A stretch of 52,412 nt of DNA. Source: an uncultured Rubrobacteraceae bacterium (lineage in GTDB: Bacteria > Actinomycetota > Rubrobacteria > Rubrobacterales > Rubrobacteraceae). Below, piece by piece: positions 25,295 to 31,507 of this stretch (position 1 is the first letter of the stretch; each line of letters starts with the position of its first letter). Below the pieces are notes generated by a model, which saw only the letters and a program-made list of their open reading frames with translations, did not search any database and was not told the origin of the DNA. Both the position numbers and the translations under genes were made by a program. The stretch is from positions 1 through 52,412 of the forward strand of contig CADCVE010000009.1 in the NCBI GenBank assembly GCA_902806065.1. The letters run 5' to 3'.

Positions 25295-26674
25295 ATGGTA
25301 GGGGACTTCTTTGGAGGCTCCACGAGAAAGGTCCGGGATGACGTCTGGGGTGACGTCCCGGTGGACAAGGCGGTCCGGGCACTCCTGGAGACCGCCGCTA
25401 TGTCGCGTCTCAAAGGCATGAGCCAGCTCGGCTTTACCCTTTACGCTTTCCCCTCCGCCAAACACACCCGCTTCGACCACTCGGTCGGCGTCTACTACCT
25501 GACGCGCCTGACCCTCAAGAGGATAATAGATTCCGGCGCCTACCTCGAAGACCGTGACGTCCGGGCCTCTCTGGCCGCCGCCCTTCTCCACGACGCCGGA
25601 CGCTATCCATATGCTGCCTCCGTCGAGGGGATAAAACTACCCGGGATACTCTCTCGCGACGAGGCGAGCCGGCGCCTAATCGAGGAGACCGAAGTAGCCG
25701 ACGTCCTGACGGAGAGCTGGGACCTCGAGCCACACAATGTCTTCCGTCTGATCGCCCAGGGTGACCGCCATTACCACGACGACCACGAAGACGACGGTAT
25801 GGTCGCGGGAGAAGCCAACGGCACACCCTTGCGCCACCTGACGCCGACCGAGTACCTGACGCGAGACTTGCTCTCCGGCTCCCTGGATGTCGGGACGCTC
25901 GACAGCCTCGCGCGCGACGCTCGGGCCGCGAAGGTCTCCTATGGGGCCGTAGACGCTGAGGCACTCGTGGGCTCCCTGCGTATCGTAGGACAGGATAACC
26001 GCGCTTTGATCGCCGTCGACGAAGCTGGGGTCGGCTACCTGCAATCGCTGGTTTTCGCCCGCTACCTCATGCACTACAACGTCTACGGGCACTACGCCCT
26101 GCGCATCCCAACCGTAATGTTCCTCCGGGCCGCTCAGGACGCCCTGCAGACCGAAAACATAACCTCCGAACAACTCGCTCACGAAGACGACGCCGGTGCC
26201 CTGGCCCTGATCACCAGGTCCGCCGCCCCGGAAAGTTCCTCGGCCATCCTCGTAAAACGGCTGGGCGACCGGCGGCCCTACAAGCGTGCCATCGAGTTCG
26301 ACGAGCGTCACTCCAGCTACGCCTCGCTCGTACGCCTGCGCGATGACGCCTCCTGGCGCCGCCGCGTCGAAGAGGCCTGGGCCCGCTACCTTACCCGCTA
26401 CCGCAAGGGTGTCGCGGGTCCCTTCGATATCCTCATAGACCTCCCCGAGAGACGGCGCTTCGACATCGGCCTCCGCCTCATCCGACGCTCCCCCCTCCCC
26501 GGCGAGCGGAACCCCGTCAACTGGCAGGACATCTCGGGCCTCACCGAAGAAGACATGGCTCGCTATCACGCCCCCCTCCACCGTATCCGCGTCGTTGCCG
26601 CCAACGATGACCTCGCCACCTCCGTCCGCCGTCACATTGACGAGCTCTTCACCATCGCCGAAGAAGTCGGATAG
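25295..26674 (+). CDS. HD-domain phosphohydrolase (SAMHD1/dNTPase-like)
   Basis: 459 residues from an ATG at 25295. The HD motifs are HTRFDHSVGVYYLTRLTL (first His) near residue 60, the LLHDAGRYPYA HD pair near 107, and a distal Asp in SLDVGTLDSLARDAR near 205. This pattern, with H....H..D spacing, matches the SAMHD1/YdhJ-like HD hydrolases that act on nucleotides; a dNTP triphosphohydrolase role is possible. It has no membrane or sensor domain. A divergent GNAT gene is upstream, but no operon partner is present. Confidence 0.75.
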   Translation: MVGDFFGGSTRKVRDDVWGDVPVDKAVRALLETAAMSRLKGMSQLGFTLYAFPSAKHTRFDHSVGVYYLTRLTLKRIIDSGAYLEDRDVRASLAAALLHDAGRYPYAASVEGIKLPGILSRDEASRRLIEETEVADVLTESWDLEPHNVFRLIAQGDRHYHDDHEDDGMVAGEANGTPLRHLTPTEYLTRDLLSGSLDVGTLDSLARDARAAKVSYGAVDAEALVGSLRIVGQDNRALIAVDEAGVGYLQSLVFARYLMHYNVYGHYALRIPTVMFLRAAQDALQTENITSEQLAHEDDAGALALITRSAAPESSSAILVKRLGDRRPYKRAIEFDERHSSYASLVRLRDDASWRRRVEEAWARYLTRYRKGVAGPFDILIDLPERRRFDIGLRLIRRSPLPGERNPVNWQDISGLTEEDMARYHAPLHRIRVVAANDDLATSVRRHIDELFTIAEEVG

Positions 26675-26733
26675 AAAGAAGTCGGACAAAAGAACAACTA
26701 CGTTAAGCCACGACCTCAAAGTAGGCAAAGAAA

Positions 26734-26775
26734 AAGGGCCGGCTTCTATGAGGGTGAGACCCTTTTCCGGCCCTT
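26734..26775 (-). terminator. Rho-independent terminator, strong on the minus strand
   Basis: AAGGGCCGG at 26734-26742 pairs with CCGGCCCTT at 26767-26775, with an inner GGGT/ACCC helix. On the minus strand the stem is followed by TTTTTCTTT. On the plus strand it lies 60 bases after the HD gene but without a T-run. It may act in both directions. Confidence 0.6.
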
Positions 26776-26888
26776 AGCGGTCCCGTGTTAGGCCCGCTAG
26801 GATAATACAGGTACTATAGAGTCTCCTCATCGCTCGCGCAAGTCCTGGCTGACAAAATTCGACCTTTTTAAGTACAGCCTACCGATGC

Positions 26889-26894
26889 TATACT
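26889..26894 (+). promoter_or_regulatory. -10 element of tRNA-Lys
   Basis: TATACT ends 11 bases before the mature 5' end of tRNA-Lys. A convincing -35 was not found. Confidence 0.45.
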
Positions 26895-26905
26895 ACGTGC
26901 CGCAC

Positions 26906-26978
26906 GGGCCGCTAGCTCAATTGGCAGAGCAAAAGACTCTTAATCTTTAGGTTCCAGGTTCGAGTCCTGGGCGGCTCA
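26906..26978 (+). tRNA. tRNA-Lys(CTT)
   Basis: 73 bases fold into a cloverleaf: acceptor GGGCCGC with GCGGCTC and discriminator A, D-loop with AGCTCAATTGGCAGAGC, anticodon stem AAAGA/TCTTT around the loop CTCTTAA (anticodon CTT), and T-arm CCAGG-TTCGAGT-CCTGG. The 3' CCA is not encoded. Confidence 0.95.
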
Positions 26979-27128
26979 CTTCTTTTTCGCTCTCATCCTC
27001 CGGCGATTAGTAAGAGCAGTAAAGAGGCTGGCAGCGAATGCTTGTCCGTTCTTTCATTGGCCGGGAAATAGAAGGGGCCGATCGTCGGGCCTCCATGTAC
27101 TCGCAGCTCATTCCTTCGAGAAGTAAAA

Positions 27129-27154
27129 AGCCGCCGGCTGATTGCCGACGGCTA
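27129..27154 (-). terminator. Terminator of the LPKSG-protein gene
   Basis: AGCCGCCGGC (27129-27138) and GCCGACGGCT (27144-27153 region) form a ten-base stem with one mismatch. On the minus strand it is followed by TTTTACTT. It lies about 95 bases past the stop of the minus-strand gene at 27249. Confidence 0.6.
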
Positions 27155-27172
27155 ACGAGTAGGCGGGAAAGT

Positions 27173-27238
27173 GCAGGCTCTCCCCCACCCGGTTCCGGGG
27201 AGACGGAAGCTTGCGTCCCACTCCCCGGTAAGTCCTGC
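27173..27238 (-). other. Nested inverted repeats in the 3' region of the LPKSG-protein gene
   Basis: GCAGG (27173-27177) and CCTGC (27234-27238) enclose the 8-bp stem CCGGGGAG (27195-27202) with CTCCCCGG (27221-27228), extended inward by ACG/CGT. The CCGGG can instead pair with CCCGG at 27188-27192, so two mutually exclusive folds exist. It may be a stabilising 3' UTR structure or a small regulatory RNA. Confidence 0.35.
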
Positions 27239-27248
27239 TAGGTTTTAG

Positions 27249-27491
27249 TTACCTGCGCCGCAAAACAGCGAACGTCAGGACGCCAGAGCCCAGAAGCAGG
27301 GCTGCAGCGGGCAGCAATATGGATGGGCTGCCAAGCACCGGACCACCGCTCTTGGGGAGCGGCTGAGTGGTCTCCATCATCATAGTCTCTTCCATCATCA
27401 TAGTCTGTTCCACTTCCTGCGCCATAGCTGTCGGCACGAGGATCATCATGGCCAACAGAGCGGCCGTAGCCAGATATACTAGCCTCTTCAC
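27249..27491 (-). CDS. Small secreted protein with LPKSG sorting-like tail
   Basis: 80 residues from a GTG with GGAGGG upstream. A signal peptide (KRLVYLATAALLAMMILVP, cleavage after TAMA) is followed by only about 20 exported residues, including two near-repeats of MMMEET. Then come LPKSGGP, a hydrophobic helix (ILLPAAALLLGSGVLTFAVL) and a terminal RRR. This is the layout of a sortase substrate with an LPxSG variant in place of LPxTG. The exposed part is unusually short and methionine/glutamate-rich. It lies alone between two tRNA genes. The function is unknown; metal binding by the Met-rich stretch is a guess. Confidence 0.75.
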   Translation of the reverse strand: MKRLVYLATAALLAMMILVPTAMAQEVEQTMMMEETMMMETTQPLPKSGGPVLGSPSILLPAAALLLGSGVLTFAVLRRR

Positions 27492-27669
27492 AGAATTTCC
27501 CTCCTTCTACTTACAGAGTCTTTACACGGCCTGCACCGCTTCCCACCCGGGGAAGTTACCCGTAGTTTACACAGTTGAAACGCGAATTTCTCTATTTGTT
27601 TAATTTTTTTTAACAAAAGCTTCTTATTTTCGTCTCGGAGACCGGGAGTTTGTTGGAGTACGAGGTAGG

Positions 27670-27754
27670 CGGGGGCGGAAGGATTCGAACCTTCGGGCGT
27701 TTTACCGCCTCTGGTTTTCAAGACCAGCGCATTCGTCCGCTCTGCCACGCCCCC
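27670..27754 (-). tRNA. tRNA-Ser(TGA)
   Basis: 85 bases on the minus strand, class II with a long variable arm. Acceptor GGGGGCG pairs with CGCCCCC, discriminator G. The anticodon stem CTGGT/ACCAG surrounds CTTGAAA (anticodon TGA). The variable arm is AGGCGGTAAAACGCC, and the T-arm has GAAGG-TTCGAAT-CCTTC. CCA is not encoded. A TATAAT -10 (27771-27766 on the minus strand) lies 11 bases upstream. Confidence 0.95.
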
Positions 27755-27765
27755 GGTGGATCTTG

Positions 27766-27771
27766 ATTATA
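27766..27771 (-). promoter_or_regulatory. -10 element of tRNA-Ser
   Basis: A perfect TATAAT on the minus strand, ending 11 bases before the mature 5' end of tRNA-Ser. No good -35 was seen. Confidence 0.5.
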
Positions 27772-27887
27772 CGACTTCGTTCTACAACATCGTTCGTACC
27801 GGGCGTCGTTCGGGCATCTCTCTCGTACCTCGGCCGGATCTGCCTCACTAGTTGCTCGAACTTCGGAGTTCGCTTCGAGGTGCTTCG

Positions 27888-28916
27888 TTATCGCGCCTTC
27901 TGATCCTGGTACTGTACTACCCTATCGTTAGGTGGTCTGTGCCCCAGGAACTCCTCCATGGCGGCGCGCCCGGACTGAAACAACTCCATCGCCCGCTCCT
28001 TAGAGAGATCGAACTCCGTCGTACGCACGCCCAGGGTGTTGATAGCGATCGTGCGTTGGAAGTCGTGTTCTTCTATGTACAGCCGGTCGTGGGCAGCCAT
28101 CATGGTGTCCACCAGACTCCTGAGGTAGTCAATGACCGACAATACCCCGCCGCGCGGTCTCTCCTGTGAAAGCTGGCTGCCTATCGGCAACTTCGGCTTC
28201 TCCACCAGCTTCAACCCGAAGGTGGGCCACTGCGGCTCTTCTGCGTCGAAGAGCCAGACCGGGAAGTTCGATAGCATCCCTCCATCCACGATAAGGTGTT
28301 CCCTGCCAGTCTGCGCGTTGGTGAGCGTCACCGGCTCGAAGAAGATAGGTATGCTCATGCTCATACGAACCGCCAGGGCCACGTTGAGGTCGTCCGGGTC
28401 GTCGATACCAAGCCTGGCCGCGTCCCGGGGCAGGACCAAAAGGCGCCGTTCGGTTACGTCCGAGGCGATCACCTGCGCCTTGTAGCGGTACTTCGGCTCG
28501 GCGTCTTCGCGACGCACCAAATCCCCGAACGTCCGGACCCCCTTGGCCTCCAACAGGTCGCGCATCCACGCCAGGAAAGCCTCGCCCTCGTAGACGCCTA
28601 AGTCCTTCAAGACGCTCAAGGTCCTATCTGCCAGGGGTATTCGATCCTCCCAAGACTCGTCCTTGAAGTGGTCGTAATCCAGCTCCCCAATGATCCTACG
28701 TAGCTCCGTGGCTGTGTAACCTGCGGCGACCAGCGCGGCCACGATGGCCCCGGCCGAGGCCCCGGCCATGTTCTGAGGCTCGTAGCCCCGCTCCTCGAGG
28801 ACGGAGAAGGCTCCCACCAGGGCTATACCCTTCACTCCCCCGCCCTCGAACACCAGATCCACGTACTTCTCCCGGTTCTCCCGGTTCCCGCTCTCCCACA
28901 CTTCCCGCTCCTCCAC
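27888..28916 (-). CDS. Patatin-like phospholipase
   Basis: 342 residues from a GTG with AAGGAG eight bases upstream; that site overlaps the stop of the preceding gene. The oxyanion loop is LVFEGGGVKGIALVGA near residue 23, and the nucleophile elbow is MAGASAGAIVAALV (G-A-S-A-G) near 55. The Asp of the dyad is in LIVDGGMLSNFPVWLFD near 215. Patatin enzymes release fatty acids from phospholipids by a Ser-Asp dyad. No signal peptide is present, so it acts from the cytoplasmic side or is released on lysis. It is the last gene of the operon with an endolysin-like enzyme and a membrane protein. Confidence 0.9.
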   Translation of the reverse strand: MEEREVWESGNRENREKYVDLVFEGGGVKGIALVGAFSVLEERGYEPQNMAGASAGAIVAALVAAGYTATELRRIIGELDYDHFKDESWEDRIPLADRTLSVLKDLGVYEGEAFLAWMRDLLEAKGVRTFGDLVRREDAEPKYRYKAQVIASDVTERRLLVLPRDAARLGIDDPDDLNVALAVRMSMSIPIFFEPVTLTNAQTGREHLIVDGGMLSNFPVWLFDAEEPQWPTFGLKLVEKPKLPIGSQLSQERPRGGVLSVIDYLRSLVDTMMAAHDRLYIEEHDFQRTIAINTLGVRTTEFDLSKERAMELFQSGRAAMEEFLGHRPPNDRVVQYQDQKAR

Positions 28917-28928
28917 CTCGCACGCTCC

Positions 28929-29777
28929 TTAATTCCCGCCAGAACCTTGCCTTCCGGAGCCCCCAGAGCTCGCCCTTCCGGAGATGAACCCTGCTAGAAC
29001 GCCTGCAACGGTCGTAACCACCGTGAGCAGTATCTGGATCTGTTCTGGGTTCCAGAAAGCGGCCGCGAAAAGCGCGAGGGCGGATAGTACGAAGACAAGG
29101 GCAAAGGACCAAACGATTATCTGCCATATCCGGTCGGCTATGCCCTGCGTCGGAAGGACGCGCTCAGCAAGATCCTCCCGGTCTTCGAATGAAAGGCTCC
29201 TTATAGCTTGGGCGGCAACATCCTTTTTGGCCTCGGGGGAAAGGGCTATCATCGCCTCGGCGGCAACGTCCTTCTTGGTCTCGGTAGGAAGACTCGCCAT
29301 CGCTTCGGTAGCAACGTCCTTTTTGGCTTCGGGAGGAAGAGCCGCCATCGCTTCGGTGGCAACGCCCTTTTTGGCTTCGGGAGAGAGCGCCCGTACTGCT
29401 TCGTTGGTAACGTATCTCTTGGCTTCGGGAGGGAGGGTTCGCACCGCTTCGGCGGCGACGCCCTTCTTTACGTCGGGAGGAAGGTTTCGCAGCGCGTCGG
29501 TGATGAGACCCTTCTCGTCCTCGACAGCATTAGGGGCAAAGGTGTGCGGCGCCGCTTCGGTAGCAGCATCTCTCTCGCCCCCGGAACCATCGAGAAGGGC
29601 CTCCGGCGGTGCGGGTGGTGCAGGCCGCTCTTTTTGCTGTCGCGGCTGATCGTGTCGAGGCATGCCTTGCGGCAGCTCTACTTTACGAGTGTTTCCCTCT
29701 TTGGGCAGGTCGGCAGGTTGCCCTGCGGGGCGGTCCATGGCGATCGGCGGTCCGGTCACTGCTCCCTGTTTCGTCAT
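28929..29777 (-). CDS. Tandem 16-residue-repeat protein with C-terminal two-helix membrane hairpin
   Basis: 282 residues from the ATG at 29777. The N-terminal 70 residues are proline- and charge-rich. From about residue 85 to 205 there are seven or eight copies of a 16-residue repeat with consensus like LPPEAKKDVATEAMAA. It is helical in pattern and would form a rod or coiled array. Residues 215-270 contain two membrane helices (IIVWSFALVFVLSALALFAAA and ILLTVVTTVAGVLAGFISG) with a short NPEQIQ turn, then a glycine/serine tail. The topology recalls small holins or anchors. It starts 19 bases after the endolysin-like gene and is followed after 12 bases by a phospholipase. No named family recognised. 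Confidence 0.75.
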   Translation of the reverse strand: MTKQGAVTGPPIAMDRPAGQPADLPKEGNTRKVELPQGMPRHDQPRQQKERPAPPAPPEALLDGSGGERDAATEAAPHTFAPNAVEDEKGLITDALRNLPPDVKKGVAAEAVRTLPPEAKRYVTNEAVRALSPEAKKGVATEAMAALPPEAKKDVATEAMASLPTETKKDVAAEAMIALSPEAKKDVAAQAIRSLSFEDREDLAERVLPTQGIADRIWQIIVWSFALVFVLSALALFAAAFWNPEQIQILLTVVTTVAGVLAGFISGRASSGGSGRQGSGGN

Positions 29778-29796
29778 CTGTGCGCGGCCTCCTCTC

Positions 29797-31041
29797 CTAT
29801 GGGCGGTGAAACGTAATGTGCAGGTGGTACCAGTGGCCGGCATCTGACCAGGGGTCGGTGTCCCAGTACTCCTGCCAGCCCACTCCGTCTGTCCAGATGT
29901 AGCCCTCGTAGATGCACCAGTTGATCCAGGGCGCGTTCTGGTCGTTGAAGATCCAGTTGAGGATCTCTTTGCCGATTGTCAAGTCCAGGGAGGCGGCGCG
30001 CCCCGCGTAGTCCCAGAAGTCCACGGAGACGCTGTCCATCCCAAACCCCGGCGGGTGATCAACGTACGTGTTCGCCCACACACTACCCGGGTGCATCCCC
30101 AAGATGCGCCTGATGTAGTTGTCTACCGACTGCTCCCACGTATACCGGTCGGGGTGCAGATCGACGTAACTTCCGTCCCCTAACCATCCCACCGGCTGCC
30201 ACGCCTCGGGCCACGGCTCCGTGTACTTCGGCTCGGCCAAGCTAACCGCCGGCTCCGGAGCGACGACCTCCTCTTTTTTGGACGGGACGTGGAGGCCGCC
30301 TTTCTTCAGCCAGACACGTTGCGTCTCGAACGCCTCGTCGGGAGCTTCTTCTAACGCAACGTACTTCTTGCGGTCCTGGGTCATGAGCCAATTCTCTCCC
30401 ACGACCACGAGCCGAAGCACGGGCCAGCCGTCGAGCAACTCTTCCGAACTCTCCGCCTCGCCGGGTGGCGCCTCTTGTACCTCGTCGGGCTCCGGCACTA
30501 CCACGTCGTCGGGCAAGACGTTCAGCGCCCTCCACCAGTAGTGCTCCCGGTCGGCGTCGGGGCCTCCGCGCACCCCTAGGATCGTCGAGCGGAAGTCGCC
30601 GGCCTCCGCGTATCCGTTGAGGTTCCCCCAAGAAGATCCGTAGCGCCAGTACCAGCCCGCGCTGTACCAGGGATTGGGCTGCTTGGTGAGAAGCAGAGGG
30701 TCTGCCTCAAAATCCACACCCAACGCTTCTCCCACCTTGCGGTGGTTGAGACGTCCGGTCGTCTGGATGTAGCCGTGGCCCTTGTACCTTGGGCCATCGC
30801 CTTGCTGCGTGTTCCCTAGATCCTCGCGCCACTCGTAGTCCCAACCGTCGGCGATCTCCTCAACGTAGTAGAGCTCACCTGACTCTTTGGCCACGTTCAT
30901 TAGGAACGCGGCCAGTCTATTCTTTGTCGTGATCTCGTAGTCGTGGCAGGTCTTGAGGAAGTACTGCCACTCCCTGTCCAGCCCGTTCGCCCGGGCGTTG
31001 GGCATGATCTCCACTACGTGATCTATGGTCAGCTTGGTCAT
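29797..31041 (-). CDS. GH19 (chitinase/endolysin-type) hydrolase with extra C-terminal domain
   Basis: 414 residues from the ATG at 31041, fixed by AGGAGG seven bases upstream. The GH19 domain (about 10-185) shows FLMNVAKESGELYYVEEI with the catalytic-acid Glu, then GPRYKGHGYIQTTGRLNH, the substrate loop typical of phage and bacterial GH19 lysozyme-like enzymes. A linker leads to a C-terminal domain (about 265-414) rich in Trp and His, ending WYHLHITFH, possibly a second wall- or substrate-binding domain. There is no signal peptide, as in phage endolysins that need a holin. It starts the tight operon with the repeat membrane protein and the phospholipase, below a SARP-type operator. Confidence 0.82.
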   Translation of the reverse strand: MTKLTIDHVVEIMPNARANGLDREWQYFLKTCHDYEITTKNRLAAFLMNVAKESGELYYVEEIADGWDYEWREDLGNTQQGDGPRYKGHGYIQTTGRLNHRKVGEALGVDFEADPLLLTKQPNPWYSAGWYWRYGSSWGNLNGYAEAGDFRSTILGVRGGPDADREHYWWRALNVLPDDVVVPEPDEVQEAPPGEAESSEELLDGWPVLRLVVVGENWLMTQDRKKYVALEEAPDEAFETQRVWLKKGGLHVPSKKEEVVAPEPAVSLAEPKYTEPWPEAWQPVGWLGDGSYVDLHPDRYTWEQSVDNYIRRILGMHPGSVWANTYVDHPPGFGMDSVSVDFWDYAGRAASLDLTIGKEILNWIFNDQNAPWINWCIYEGYIWTDGVGWQEYWDTDPWSDAGHWYHLHITFHRP

Positions 31042-31143
31042 AGAGTTCCTCCTCTCGGATGTTATCGTCTGCACGCTACTCTCCTTCTTCGGGGACTATC
31101 AAAAGCCCGAAAGCAACGTCGTAGGAACCCGACGCCTGTTCTT

Positions 31144-31362
31144 CTAACAGTAGGCCCTATTGGCCGTGCGCCCACGGCCAATAGGGCCTGCCCGGAGTAG
31201 GAACTCGGATGATTCACGACCCTGGCCACGTCTACATTGTCTCGTCGAACGCTGCGTCGCCTGCCTTTGCCATGTACCCTGTATCCAACGCAACCGGGCT
31301 AGGGCTACGCTGGACTTCATGGGGAGCTGGGTGTCCTCGAACTGAACTCTATAGACGAGCAT
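31144..31362 (-). CDS. Possible small protein, first gene after the SARP operator
   Basis: 72 residues from an ATG with a textbook AAGGAG six bases upstream. It starts MLVYRVQFEDTQLPMK, is arginine- and glutamine-rich and has no recognised domain. The last 15 or so residues are encoded by the perfect palindrome at 31152-31189, so the true end or purpose may be a leader that ends in a hairpin. It lies between the ATTCAT repeats and the endolysin-like gene. Confidence rests on the ribosome site and position. Confidence 0.4.
   Translation of the reverse strand: MLVYRVQFEDTQLPMKSSVALARLRWIQGTWQRQATQRSTRQCRRGQGRESSEFLLRAGPIGRGRTANRAYC
31152..31189. repeat. Perfect 17-bp hairpin
   Basis: AGGCCCTATTGGCCGTG (31152-31168) is the exact reverse complement of 31173-31189, with a CGCC loop. 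No T-run follows on either strand, so it is not a standard terminator. It lies about 110 bases before the endolysin-like start codon in the transcript and could be an attenuator, an mRNA processing site or a mobile-element palindrome. Confidence 0.8.
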
Positions 31363-31431
31363 AAGTGACTCCTTTCTTCCTGGTCTCTCCGCTGCTCGGG
31401 AGCCCAGCTACCTCAATCCTTACTTTTTATT

Positions 31432-31437
31432 AGAATA
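31432..31437 (-). promoter_or_regulatory. -10 element next to the SARP repeats
   Basis: TATTCT on the minus strand, seven bases past the last ATTCAT repeat; the overlapping TAATAA is an alternative. In SARP-activated promoters the binding repeats stand about eight bases from the -10 and replace the -35. Transcription would start near 31424 and run to the endolysin-like operon. Confidence 0.5.
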
Positions 31438-31444
31438 GGTGGCG

Positions 31445-31483
31445 ATGAATCTCCAATGAATTCTGAATGAATTCCTGATGAAT
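31445..31483 (-). promoter_or_regulatory. SARP-type operator: four direct repeats at 11-bp period
   Basis: ATGAAT occurs on the plus strand at 31445, 31456, 31467 and 31478, exactly 11 bases apart; on the minus strand the repeat is ATTCAT. SARP-family activators bind heptameric direct repeats spaced 11 or 22 bp just upstream of a -10. The array stands 25 bases past the stop of a SARP gene and directly before a -10-like hexamer. The repeat array is seen directly; its recognition by this SARP is inference. Confidence 0.75.
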
Positions 31484-31507
31484 CTAAGGATTTTCGAGGC
31501 TCTGTCT

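Noticed and set aside
25676-26728. 350-codon open frame on the minus strand
   Set aside because: It is antisense to the HD phosphohydrolase; its Val/Gly-rich composition is typical of a shadow frame.
29208-29816. Plus-strand frame with a repeated glycine/phenylalanine pattern
   Set aside because: The repetition is only the antisense image of the 16-residue repeats of the real minus-strand gene.
31152-31189. Intrinsic terminator
   Set aside because: The 17-bp stem is strong, but neither strand has a T-run after it, and it lies before the genes it would cut off.
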